From positions 20,064,177 through 20,128,176 of the forward strand of contig CM070596.1 of assembly GCA_036346395.1 (NCBI GenBank): 64,000 nt of DNA. The letters are read 5' to 3'. The position numbers were made by a program, and so were the translations under genes. Shown here one piece after another: positions 11,190 to 21,399 of the stretch. The notes beneath the pieces are model-generated. The model did no database searches and was not told the origin of the DNA. It was given only the letters and a program-made list of their open reading frames with translations. How positions within the stretch are numbered: position 1 is the first letter of the stretch; each line of letters starts with the position of its first letter. The DNA is from Hsuehochloa calcarea. Its lineage: Eukaryota > Streptophyta > Magnoliopsida > Poales > Poaceae.

Positions 11190-11960
11190 CCGGAAGGACG
11201 CCATCCAGTCTGAAATTGACAAGCTCTTAAAGGCTGGATTCATTCGTGAAGTACATCACCCTCAATGGCTCGCTAATCCTGTAATGGTTAGGAAGAGTAA
11301 TGGGAAATAGAGGATGTGTATAGACTTCACAGATCTTAACAAAGCTTGTCCGAAGGATGATTTTCCCCTTCCTCGCATTGATCAACTTGTAGACTCTACC
11401 TCCGGGTGCGAGTTATTAAGTTTTTTAGATGCCTACTCAGGGTACCACCTGATTAGTATGAGTAAAGAAGATGAAGAGAAAACTTCCTTCATCACTCCAT
11501 TTGGCACTTACTGTTATGTAAAGATGCCTTTTGGTCTCAAAAACGCTGGTGCAACTTTTCAAAGATTAATGCAGAAAACCTTCAGCCCACAAAGTGATTA
11601 CGCTGGTGTATTACGTAAGTGAAGTGTTGCATGGGCCAAAGGAAAGATATCCACAGGTACAAAAGTTGCTTTATAGTCTCCTTATGGCTTCAAGGAAACT
11701 AAGGTATTACTTTCAAGCCCACAAAGTGGTTGTACCCACTGGATATCCCTTAGGTCAAGTCCTTAGAAATAGGAAGTAAATCCAGACGAATAGCAAAATG
11801 GGCGGTAGAACTAGGGACATTCGACCTCCATTTCATCTCACGAACAGCCATAAAGTCTCAGTCAATAGCAGAATTCATTATCGAGTGGACAAACCCGGAA
11901 CTTAAGCAAGGACCTGAGTACGAGCACCACGACGAGTGGACAATGTACTTTGCGGTTCCT
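11190..11960 (+). pseudogene. gypsy RT and RNase H, palm deleted
   Basis: The RT fingers region is clear: MCIDFTDLNKACPKDDFPLP, then LSFLDAYSGYHLISM, and YVKMPFGLKNAGATFQRLMQ up to about 11590. There the sequence jumps straight to the end of the RNase H domain (YYVSEVLHGPKERYPQVQKL, then RYYFQAHKVV and AKWAVELGTFDLHFISRTAI). The YVDD catalytic motif, thumb and most of the first RNase H are therefore missing, a deletion of several hundred bases. A TAG interrupts the RT at about 11308. Confidence 0.85.
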
Positions 11961-11999
11961 TAATGCTTAAAGGATCGAAATTTGGAGTCGTCTTGATAT

Positions 12000-12340
12000 C
12001 CCCACCGGCGAACACATCAAGTATGCCGTCGGTTTAACTTTCCGCTACAAACAATGTGGCGAGTCGAAGGTTTCTTTGGCGGGACTCGGCGGCTCGTTCG
12101 CTCGGGATTCGCAAATTGCTAGTGAAAGCGATTCTCAACTAGTAGCGAATCAAGTAGGGAAAGAGTACCAATGCTCGAGTACCAAGATGTCTTCCTATCT
12201 GGCGAAAGTGCGGAAATTCGAAAAGCACTTCTTGGTTTCGGATCAACATATTCCTAGAAAGGAGAACTTTCTAGCGGATCGGTTAACGCGGATGGCCTCT
12301 ACTAGGTCAGCCGTCCGTGGGAGTTTTTCTTGAGCAACTC
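12000..12340 (+). pseudogene. gypsy second RNase H (archaeal type)
   Basis: SDSQLVANQVGKEYQC, KMSSYLAKVRKFEKHF and IPRKENFLADRLTRMAS match the additional RNase H typical of Tat-lineage gypsy elements, which sits between the first RNase H and integrase. The upstream part (GVVLISPPA, near 11980) is in a different frame. The same region of gypsy element 2 (63770-64000) is better preserved. Confidence 0.75.
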
Positions 12341-12699
12341 GATTCACCCTCGGTGATCGAGCATTCGAGAACATCGATAGTTTACATCGGTCAATCCTAT
12401 TGACTCGATAACTTAGATGCTCCACGGATCGGTGACGATCAAGGTAGAGCCGGATGACATCGATCTACCATTATCTTGACATGACCTAATTCACGAAGAT
12501 GATGTAGAGGCCGATCGTATAGCACGAAGGCCAAATCATACACTCTAATCGAATGTACCTTGTATAAGCGAGGATCTCATGGAGTGTTGATGAGATGCAT
12601 ATCTCAATCGGTGGCATTAGGTTGCTAACCGAAATTCATGAAGGAGTGCATGGAGCACATCATTCCTCTGAGAACCTTGGTCGGTAAAGCCTTGAGCAA

Positions 12700-13642
12700 G
12701 GATACTCTTGGCCAAGCGCCTTCATGATGCAAAAGAGCTCGTGACGAAGTCGTACAATGTCGATTTCATAGCCGACAAGTACATCGGTAGGCACAAGCTT
12801 TGCAAACAATCCCTCTTTCTTGGCCTTTTGCAACCTCGGGACTAGACATTACAGGACCATTCCCAAGAGCACCGGGGCTTAATTCTGATTCGTCATGATT
12901 GACACGTTTACAAAATGGATTGAAGCCGAGCGGTTGTAAAAGTTACAAGTGAAGCGCTAAGAGGTTCATAACAAAAAGCGTGATTACGATTTGGTGTACC
13001 CGATCGTATCATCACGGACAATGGTACCAGATTCTCAGCGGCAATTTCGGGAGTTACGCGAAGAACTAGGAACCAAGATCCATTTCGCCGATGGCTCATC
13101 CACGAGCAATGGAGCGGTCGGCGTGCCAATGGTATCCTAATACGAGGATAAAGCGCCGAGTATTCGACTAGTTAATAAAGCGGTCGAGGGCTTGGGTTCA
13201 AGAACTTCCTACATTTTATGGGACATTTGTGGGACCACGACCGATCGTGCGGACGGTGAAACACCTTTCTTTTTAGTTTATGGGGCGAAGCTATGCTTCC
13301 TCCGAACTAAAATTGGCTCTGCTGCATCTTGATTGTTTTAACTTAAGCGATCGGGAAGAACATCGACTTCGGCGACATTAATTTCCTTGAAGAGCAGCGA
13401 AACCAAGCTTTGATCGTTCGGTAATCTACCAACAAGCCATGCGAAGGTACTACAATCGTAAGGTGCAACCTCGCAACCTGGCTGTAGGTGATCTGGTTCT
13501 CAGAAAAATTCAGAGCCAAGCAGGGCGCAATAAACTTTCCCCTAAATGGGAAGGTTCTTACTTTGTGGTCGAAGTTGCAGACCGGGCTCGATCACGATTA
13601 GCCATGTCGGGGCGGGGTTTTGTCAAATTCATGGAACATTGA
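12700..13642 (+). pseudogene. gypsy integrase, degenerate
   Basis: Fragments of the catalytic core appear in changing frames: ITGPFPRAPG (about 12850), MIDTFTKWIEAE (about 12895), then DRIITDNGTRFSA (about 13000), which holds the second catalytic aspartate. The C-terminal domain is one open frame, 13439-13642: YYNRKVQPRNLAVGDLVLRK and LSPKWEGSYFVVEV. Many short deletions prevent a functional protein. Confidence 0.8.
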
Positions 13643-14470
13643 CCAAATTGCGTAAGTTCTTTGTTTAATTTCTTCATTTCATTTCATTTCATTTCGTTTA
13701 ATTCCTTTAAATTTGATAATTAAATTTAGAGAAGCAAGTGATGTTATTTATATGACGTTGTCCAATCCTGGTCGACTGCGGTTCATATGCTCAGGATTAT
13801 GAAATATATAATTTATGTTTCAAAATTCTATTCTACTCTTGTTTGGCTCTTTGGTGGAGACACGGAAAGCCTCCTATTGAAGTCTCTCCTTTTTCGCGTG
13901 GTTCCGCCTTTGGAAGGAGCTTCCTAGCGACGATCCTTTTCCTCGATCCTCATTGCGGTCGGACTAAGAGCATGAATACGTTTTGCGAAACATATTTTGT
14001 ACTTTTGTTTCCTAGCTAAGTTCATTCCAACTAGTATTGAGCATCGCATAGAAATAAAACCACTTTCTTACTTATAACATATGTTTTTCCCTCTTATCAA
14101 GGAGAATTCTTCATTTTTCCGACCATATGTTGTCTTAGTAAAGTACTTCGATCATTAAAAACAGATTTACAACTAGCCGAAACCTACACGGTTCCGACCA
14201 TAAAGGTTTCCTAGTATTACCACGATCAGTTTTTTATCGATCAGTACATACTTACAAGTAATGGTTGAGATTTGAATTTATATTCTTGGCCTCAGGTAGT
14301 ACTATTATATAGTAAAGATCTTCTACTATATAACAGTCGGGGGCTAGGTAAGACATAAATTCACAAGTCGACCGGATAAATAAAAGAATTTTTTCCATTT
14401 TGTTAAGAGAAAGGTAAGTCTTTACATTGTTTTCTCCTGCCTACATTTATAAACTGCTAGAGAATGCCTA
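13643..14470. other. gypsy spacer between pol and antisense gene
   Basis: This is non-coding. It starts with a short (ATTTC)n microsatellite (13676-13695) and contains a polypurine-like block, CAGTCGGGGGCTAG, at about 14335 that resembles a 3' LTR boundary. Nothing else is recognisable. Confidence 0.5.
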
Positions 14471-14472
14471 AG

Positions 14473-17230
14473 TTAACTACTGCTAGATGGAGATCCGATT
14501 TCCATCTCTTCTGCGACCTTCTCACCTAGAGGTTTCATCTCTGCGAGGATCTGATTTGCCTCTGCGGGTAAGCAATTGAAATCCTCTTCGATGGCTTGAA
14601 GGTTAGTTGATGGGTCGAAAGCTTTCAATTTTGCCAAAGCAAGATTGACTCCACAGGCAATAGACTCCTTAACGGAATGGACATAATTATCCCTGGTAGT
14701 CTTGAGCAAGACCTTGAGCTCTTCCAACAAAGAGCCTAGGTAGTTGACCTTCTCCATTGGGTCGCTCAAGGAGGGCAAGCTTGATCCCGCGCCCATATCA
14801 AAAAGCATTTTATTTAGCGTGGTGATCTTCTCGTCCAGACTGAGCACGAGAGCTTCCCCCTTGTCTTGCTCAAATTCCAGAGCTTTTTTCGCTCTGGTCA
14901 ATGCTTGTTTTTGTTCTGCATAGACAAAGCAAGTATTAAGTAAAAAGATTGGAAGACATATTGAGTCATGACTACGACCAGTTACCTTCCTCTCTCTTCT
15001 TGGAATCATCCAAAAGCTTTTTATTGCTGGTCGTCAAGTCTTCGATCGACCGGTTCTTAGCCTGAAGTTCTTCTTCAAGCTTTATTCTTCTGGCCTTTTC
15101 AGCCAAAGCCTCTTCTTTTATTTTCTCTAAATCTATCAAAAGAATTTTTGATAAGGGAGAATAAATAAAAGGAAAGTCTTAAAAAGAAAAAAAGAAGAGG
15201 AATTCTTACTCTCTATTTTAGAGTGCTTTTCTTCTAATATCCTGACTCGCTCGGTTAGTCCTCCGACCATAGCGAGGTTTTCGATCATATGCTGCAAAAG
15301 TAGCATTTCTTCCATAAACTTTCTTGTAAATTTCAAGAAAGGTTATGGAGAAGATTGAAGACACTTACCCGAATTGCGGCATTATTGTAATCGGTAAAAA
15401 TTTTATTGGGCTCCGCCTGCGTTAGGCGATCCGATATTCTCTCCCAATAACTCTCAAGCTCCTTGCTCACGGTAAGTCGAGGAAAGAAAGGGAACTTGTT
15501 ATACTGGGAGGAAGTACCTTCAGGAACATGTGGAAGTTCTACAGGAGTTTCTACCTCTACTGATGGCATATCTACCATCAAAGGATCTAGCTCAGGTTCC
15601 GGTACCGAAGTTGTCTCGGGGGCTTTCCCGACCATTTCTTCCTCTGGGTTATTTCCCTGAGGAAAGCCTTGGTCGGGATTACTCTCGACCACTTTGTCTA
15701 CTGGGTTCGACTGGTCGGAAGCGACCGGAACTCCAGCAGATCTGGACAAGAGAAAGCAAAAAGGGGTTCAAATCCATCAGGGATTACGAGGTATGTTTTC
15801 ATATGATTATTTATTTAAACATACCTGGTTGTCTTTTTTGTTTTGACCTTGTAGCGCGTCGGCTTGAAGTCCGTTGCGCTTGCTTTTCTTTTCTTTTCAA
15901 CCGGTTTTACCAGTTCAGAACTGGTAGGTACGGTTGCAACCTCTACACCCCCCAGTAAGAATTCGGAAGCAATGTTCTCAACTACTTGGTCGAGAGCAAA
16001 GTCCCTAATTCCTGGATCGGAAAGTGTAGTCTCACTAGTCTCCGGAACAGTTGTCTCATGGACAACTATACGAGACTCAGTGATTGCCACCTGGATTAAT
16101 AAACAAAATTAATCAGGTGAAGAATATACTTCATCTTCGAAGTTATTTCTTTCGATTACTTACCTCGGTGTGACCATTGTCTTGACGATCATAAAGCAGT
16201 CGGATAATCAATAGGCTCCTGCGTCTCGTAGCCTTATTGATCATGAGTCGACCAACTACACATAAAGAGGATTAGAACCGATCGAAAATAGCAGAAAAGG
16301 TGAAAAGAAGTTAATACACTTACCTAAGTCTTTGACCCTCTCTTCAACACTAGCAAGTGCTAGGATTTGAGAAAGCTAGCCTTGTCATTAGGTTAGCGGT
16401 ACGGATCATTTTGATCCTATTTACGGCGTCCTCGAGAAGACAAGACTACGAATACAAATGAAAGGTCTTAGTTTTTGCGAAAATAATCAACTCGCAAAAT
16501 AATGCAGTGGGATTTTACGAAAAATTACGGATCGAGAATCCTTGGTAGCATCATCGCCACCAATATACGAGCATTGGCGTGCCTGGTCTTCAATGGACTA
16601 ATCCTCCGAATGGAAAAATCCCTTACGACATGCGGAGGTTAACCCCTTGACACTCGGAAGATGGATGGCCTCAATCCATCTCCCAACATTCCTTCCTTTT
16701 CGAGGAGGAGCGCTAATGCGAGTTTTCGACCGCCTTCTTACCCCGCTATGTCTGGTAGTCTTCTCGCGTAACCTTCATGTAGAACCAGCTTTTCTTCTAT
16801 CACGACCAAGAGGACTTGAGTACATACAGAATGTACTCGTCGACCTTGCCGTCATGAAGCCTCGGGGTACATTCCCGAGTCTTTGGTCGTTTTCTTCGTA
16901 TTCGCCATCCGGTAGTAATACTTGAAGAGTTCCATCGTCGGTGGAATCCCCAAGTATGCTTCGCAGAGGTGAGCGAAGATGCTCGGGTTTGCAATGGCGT
17001 TGGGAGCCGGTTGATCAACTCAACCTCATAGAACTCCAACACTTGGGAGAGAAAAGAATGTCTTTGGAAGCTTGAGCCCGCACTCAACATACGCGAGGAA
17101 CAGGATTTCTCCTCCTCGCCCGCAGCGATGCTCCCCAAAGCCGATCTCCAAAGATCAACTCCTGTCGGGTAGCAATCCGATCTTTGCTAAGCTCTCTAAC
17201 TTTCTCTCGCTCGGATCGAGATCGACCGGT
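14473..17230 (-). pseudogene. Antisense spliced coiled-coil gene in gypsy element
   Basis: A multi-exon gene is read against the retrotransposon. Near 16800-17140 is a domain with FLSQVLEFYEVELINRLPTP and YVLKSSWS, which I recognise as the Putative gypsy type transposon domain of grass elements. Acidic, low-complexity exons follow (15815-16090, 15333-15749). Then come coiled-coil exons: MLLLQHMIENLAMVGGLTER (15136-15336), LEEELQAKNRSIEDLTTSNK (about 15000-15130) and QKQALTRAKKALEFEQDKGE (14473-14919). Plausible splice sites separate them, for example TTTGTCTATGCAG at about 14920-14932. The 5' domain is frameshifted; the 3' exons are open. Tat elements such as Grande carry antisense ORFs in this position. 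The function is unknown to me. Confidence 0.6.
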
Positions 17231-17561
17231 TTGTGATGAGATCCGACATGGTGCATATCTTTTTGGGTGAAGAACTCAAGAAAGATTTTCTTGGAGATAA
17301 AGGCGTAAAGGTTCAAAACACCCAGCCGAGGTCATTTTATAGTCACTTTACTGTAACTAACCCCGAGAGAAGTCCAACGGGCAAATCCCCTTTTCGCTTG
17401 GCGGACAGAAAGGCTTTTCGCTTTTTCCAGCGGTTTCTCAACTTTAAAAATGAATCTGAGACCGCCTCGAGTCCTCGGACATTTAATGAGAAGTGCATCG
17501 ATTTGATTGCATCGAGAGAATGTGTCATACGACCAACATTCATTTAAAAGTTCGGGGCTAG

Positions 17562-18319
17562 TGTTGAGGATTAAAATATTCATATATTATCTTAATATAT
17601 GATAAAGACCATACGTCTTCGTGGTCGTAACTTCTAAAGACCACTGACCTAACTGGTCGTAGGTGCTACAGAAGTTATATAAATACCTTGGTCGGACAAA
17701 GTTCTAAACCTAGTCCACGATCAGGTAAGTGCTCGTAAAGCTATGAACAGGCGTCCAAGTCAAGTCTCGACTACGCCAATTATTGTGTGATGAATGAAAC
17801 ACATGTTTCATATTCCGCATAATACAACACTATCACGGTTGATGATTTAACGTCTCTAAATCATTAACGCATAGCGATGACACCTTCACCAACCGCCCTT
17901 ACAGTTGGTGAAATGGTCAAACTGCCACCTCTTTCCGACCAGACGCGTCGCTCCCCAACGGGTGTCTCCTCGTGAGATAACTGCCACTGCTTCATCAAGT
18001 ACTTAAGGAGGACCACAGAAGATGGAAAGAAAAACAAAGACACAAGAACAAGACAAGAACAAGACAAGGAAGAAACACGAAGATACGAGACAACACAGCC
18101 GATTAGAAGACATTGAGAGGTCAAGACAGACATCAGCAACAGTCCTATAGAAGCACATCAAGCGAGATATAGCAAAGTGTTGTGTTTTTAGATACTCTTA
18201 GTGTTTGTAATCGTGGGTTCATAGCAATAAAGAGCAAGTCAGATCCACTCCTAGGAGATACGCACATTTTTCCTCTTTTCATTTATATATTCATAAGATC
18301 GGCGATTTGATCGTCGACA
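17562..18319 (+). repeat. 3' LTR of gypsy element 1
   Basis: This is nearly identical to 7127-7887, with the same TGTTGAGG start, the same GTCGACA end and a TATA box at 17676-17685. The visible differences are scattered substitutions and a few small deletions near 17855-17880. It is preceded by the purine-rich AAAAGTTCGGGGCTAG. Confidence 0.92.
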
Positions 18320-20098
18320 CGCGCACTGTGTGACGCGTGCCGCCGGTCTAGGACAACTCCATCCTCTCCGAATGCCCGCTACTTCTGTAGCTTTGGCCCT
18401 TCGGCGATTCAATTGGGCGTCAGCGGTGGACTTGGGCGTACACGTCGACTTATGCGTCGAGGGCGGCGGCGTGGACCGACCTACTATGGGCACAGTGTGG
18501 TGCCACCGACGGGTTAGTTTCGTGAACATTTATTATTTTCTCGTAATGTAATCACAATTTCGTGTGCTAAGTGTTCCTTTGGTCTATTCTATAGGTGACC
18601 TACACACCGATCACCACGCAGGGGTCGTACCCATCCTACGTCGTGATGCTCGACCACCCGACGGATGACCGCATCATCTGGAGACCATACACGGAGGAGA
18701 GGGTGTCCGCGCGCGCGCCCAGAGGAATGTCCAGTCTGTGCATGCGAGACCACCTGTACTGGTTAACGATGAGTGCCTTGGTTCACGAGGTTTTCGTGGG
18801 GGAGTGCCAGGTTGTGCGAGTCATGCGTTAGTTCGGTCTGCCACAGTAGGTCCCAGCCCCCTGGGCGCAGCGGCTGCCGACCCACATCCATGGGTTAGTT
18901 TACACTTTAATTCTTTTGTACAATTTGCGTTACATACGTACCAAATGATTATCTTACCGTCCACATGTACACTAGGAAGGGAGTACGTGGTACTACCACC
19001 TAGATGGGGAGGATGTTCCCTTGGGTTGAGGGCTGGCTTAGCGCCTACGCCGACGTCGTCTTGGAGGATGCTCCCTACGACCCTATAAAGTACGAGGAGT
19101 ACATAGAGTGGTACGCCAGTCGGACGAGGCTTCACTGCGTCTGGGTCATGGTCGACCCACCACAACACGAGGTTGCGACATCCGACACGTACCCCACACA
19201 GCCGGACTCCACATTCCATCGCGTGGTACGTATTCAACGGTCGATACTTCATATTTAGTTAGCTAGAGTTATGTTTTCAACTTGTTGATTACGTGTGCAG
19301 GTGGATCTACACCGGGATATCCTCGAGTTGACAAGCCGAACGCAGTAGTTGTCGCTTGGGGGGGGGGAGGCCAGAGGGATATTATAGTGTATCGCAGAGA
19401 AGGCGAGGCAAGGGATCCAGATCGTGACTTGTCGCAAGTCGAGGACATATTCACATTCACCAGTGTGTGGACGAGGGGGCAGCCATGGTGGCTCATGGCC
19501 ATGAGCTCCTCTCCCGGACGTGGCGGGCGGGTCCTCGTGGCACCGTGGTGGGAGCTCCTCGGGACAGTTTGCAGGTGAGCATGACACATTCACTTCCATG
19601 GTGGGAGCTCCTCGGGACAGTTTGCTGGTGAGCATGACACATTCACTTCCGTGGTGGGAGCTCCTCGGGACAGTTTGCAAGTCCTCAGTTCCACCAATAC
19701 ACAGGGTAGAAGTACGCGTCGTCGTCCGCGGCTGCCTTCGTGCCCCCAAGTATGACTACCTTGTTTGATTTCGTGGTTGGCCTATGATTGCATGCGTAAC
19801 ATAATGTTTCATAGGTTGTGCACCGAGTTGGGACGAACCGGACTTGTCGTACGACGAGATATTCGTCGAGGACTTCCACTTCCCCTAGGACCAGGCCTCT
19901 TAGTTGGCAGGTGTGCCGGAGCCGACCCTACCGACCCCAGAGCCAACCCTACCGACGCTGGACCTCGACGTCGCGACACCACCTTCGGCTCCTCGTGGCG
20001 GTTGGGTACGTCGGCCGCCTGATCCTTTGATGTACTCGCACCAGCGCTGGTCGCGACGGGGGGCGACACGCGGGGTACGCCCCAAGAGGGGCCGCTAG
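18320..20098 (+). pseudogene. Plant mobile domain gene, 3' half
   Basis: This continues the PMD gene after the retrotransposon. LCDACRRSRTTPSS and then CPLLL-stop-LWPFGDSIGR (18325-18415) join naturally to the part ending at 7126. The exon at 18597-18830 has IIWRPYTEERVSARAPRGMS and SLCMRDHLYWLTMSALVHEV. The exon near 19000-19230 has WVEGWLSAYADVVLEDAPYD and YIEWYASRTRLHCVWVM. The final exon has RRPPDPLMYSHQRWSRRG and stops at 20096-20098. Introns with GT...AG ends lie between exons (for example before 18597, ending TCTATAG). An internal TAG in the CPLLL-x-LW motif and a tandem repeat at 19545-19679 damage it. Confidence 0.78.
19545..19679 (+). repeat. 53-bp tandem repeat, 2.5 copies
   Basis: Copies start at 19545, 19598 and 19651, each with TGGTGGGAGCTCCTCGGGAC then AGTTTGC. 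The spacing is exactly 53 bp and the copies are almost identical, so the expansion is recent. It lies in the 3' coding region of the PMD pseudogene and shifts frame. Confidence 0.93.
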
Positions 20099-20350
20099 TA
20101 GATACCATGTAAATATTAATTTTTGCACAACTATAGTAATGGTAATATAGTGTTTCATTATCTCTTTTCGACGTGCACTATAGTACTGTTCGTTTTGAGT
20201 AATGTTGGCTTCGAGTATTGTTCATTTCAGTACGGTGGCCGCGATAGCTTTCATGATGGCGTGACCCAACGAGTCGACTTTCATGTGTTGCGCCGCGAGT
20301 GAATTTCCATCAACCCGATTACAATTTAGCTACGTACGCAGGGCCTCCTT

Positions 20351-20360
20351 GGCCTATAAG
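20351..20360 (+). promoter_or_regulatory. TATA-like box of MULE zinc-finger gene
   Basis: GGCCTATAAG lies 60-70 bp before the ATG at 20419, a normal core-promoter distance for a short leader. It suggests that this passenger gene has its own promoter, separate from the PMD gene ending at 20098. Confidence 0.5.
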
Positions 20361-20418
20361 TACTACCCATTCCACGACGGGTTCTCCTGCATCAACACTT
20401 CAACACAATCTCGCTAAG

Positions 20419-21136
20419 ATGGACAAGAAGAAGCAATGGAAAGAAATCCGTAAACTTGCAAGGCGTGCTGTGGCCCTGGACGAACAAAGGGCGTGTGCTA
20501 GGAGGGCACCTCCCCGCAATGACACTGCCCCCCCGAAGCAGCATCCCCGTCCCGAACGTGCCCACCGAGCTTTCGCCGGAGGGGCTGCCCGAGGGGGAGA
20601 CATTGCTTCTCTATTGGTGTAGAGACCCATGCAAGTTCTTCAAGTCCAATCACCAAATAAGCCTGGGCATGCGTTACTAGGGTTGCACGAACTACTCCTC
20701 GAACTATCCGGACTGCCGTGGGACACAAGTAGCTATCGGCAGTCGGTAAGGACCAGTTAAAGTATGTTACCCTACTATTACTCTTTCAAAGTATGCATTA
20801 ACAACCTCTCTCGTCTACCCGTAGTCCCCGGATCCGCTATGTGGCTACCGCAAGTGGATCGACTAAGAGATCTACCCATGCGACCAGTGGCGTTTGGACT
20901 ACGAGGAGTGGGATGTAAAAAGGGTCCACGAGATCCAGGAGGAGTGCCACAACAATGAGCAAAACGATCCGTTGGGAGACGAAAGCTCATATCGAGGTGT
21001 GCAACCGCAGGGAGTGCGAGGCTCGCGAGAGGAGTGCAAGAAAAAGAGGGAAATAGTGGCCAAGGCGAGGGAGGCTGGCGAGGAGTACAACGCCGAGATT
21101 GCAAGGAAGAGTAAATGGCCCCGGTCCACGCAGTAG
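20419..21136 (+). pseudogene. Small zinc-finger/coiled-coil MULE gene
   Basis: The start at 20419 gives MDKKKQWKEIRKLARRAVAL, a basic N-terminus. After a frame change near 20500 comes a cysteine-rich motif resembling the GRF-type zinc finger common in grass transposon proteins: RDPCKFFKSNHQISLGMRY, then stop, then GCTNYSSNYPDC. An intron at 20746-20824 (GTAAGG...CCGTAG) precedes the second exon. That exon begins like SPDPLCGYRKWID and continues VKRVHEIQEECHNNEQNDPL, then a charged, coiled-coil-like tail (REECKKKREIVAKAREAGEE) to the stop at 21136. At least one frameshift and two stops disable it. Its role in the transposon is not known to me; DNA binding or a helper role is a guess. Confidence 0.6.
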
Positions 21137-21399
21137 ATTGGGCCATTTTGTAGTAGTCCTCCGTCCTACCCGCCATATTTTTTACTATCTTCTAAAGGCA
21201 TGTATATTTACATAGTCTGGATGCTTGTGTCCTAGTGTACCATAGTAGTAGCGAGGATGACTAAAGCAATTAGCCGAACCATCATGCCATGTGAACACGC
21301 GTAATATTCTTTTGTTTGCGGGCTCTAATGTATTCGTTTCGAGTATTGTTCGTTCCTCCTACAAGTTGGTAAGGAAGATTAAATCATGCAAATTTGCCA

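Larger units (their letters stand above)
7127..18319 (+). mobile_element. Ty3/gypsy LTR retrotransposon, Tat-like, in PMD gene
   Basis: An 11.2-kb element has direct LTRs at 7127-7887 and 17562-18319, a primer-binding site, and the order gag, protease, RT, RNase H, integrase, followed by an antisense coding region. An archaeal-type RNase H before integrase and extra antisense ORFs downstream of pol point to the Tat lineage (Grande/RIRE2-like). The LTRs differ at only a few positions by eye, yet the internal genes are broken by many small indels and the RT palm is deleted. No matching 5-bp TSD is seen: GCATG on the left, CGCGC on the right. This copy must have moved with proteins from elsewhere, or the two LTRs have been homogenised. 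Confidence 0.88.

Noticed and set aside
7122..18324. A 5-bp target duplication for gypsy element 1
   Set aside because: GCATG before the 5' LTR and CGCGC after the 3' LTR do not match; no alternative boundary gave a match.
20764..21176. 132-aa minus-strand frame opposite the zinc-finger gene
   Set aside because: It is a shadow of the plus-strand coiled-coil exon; no motif of its own.
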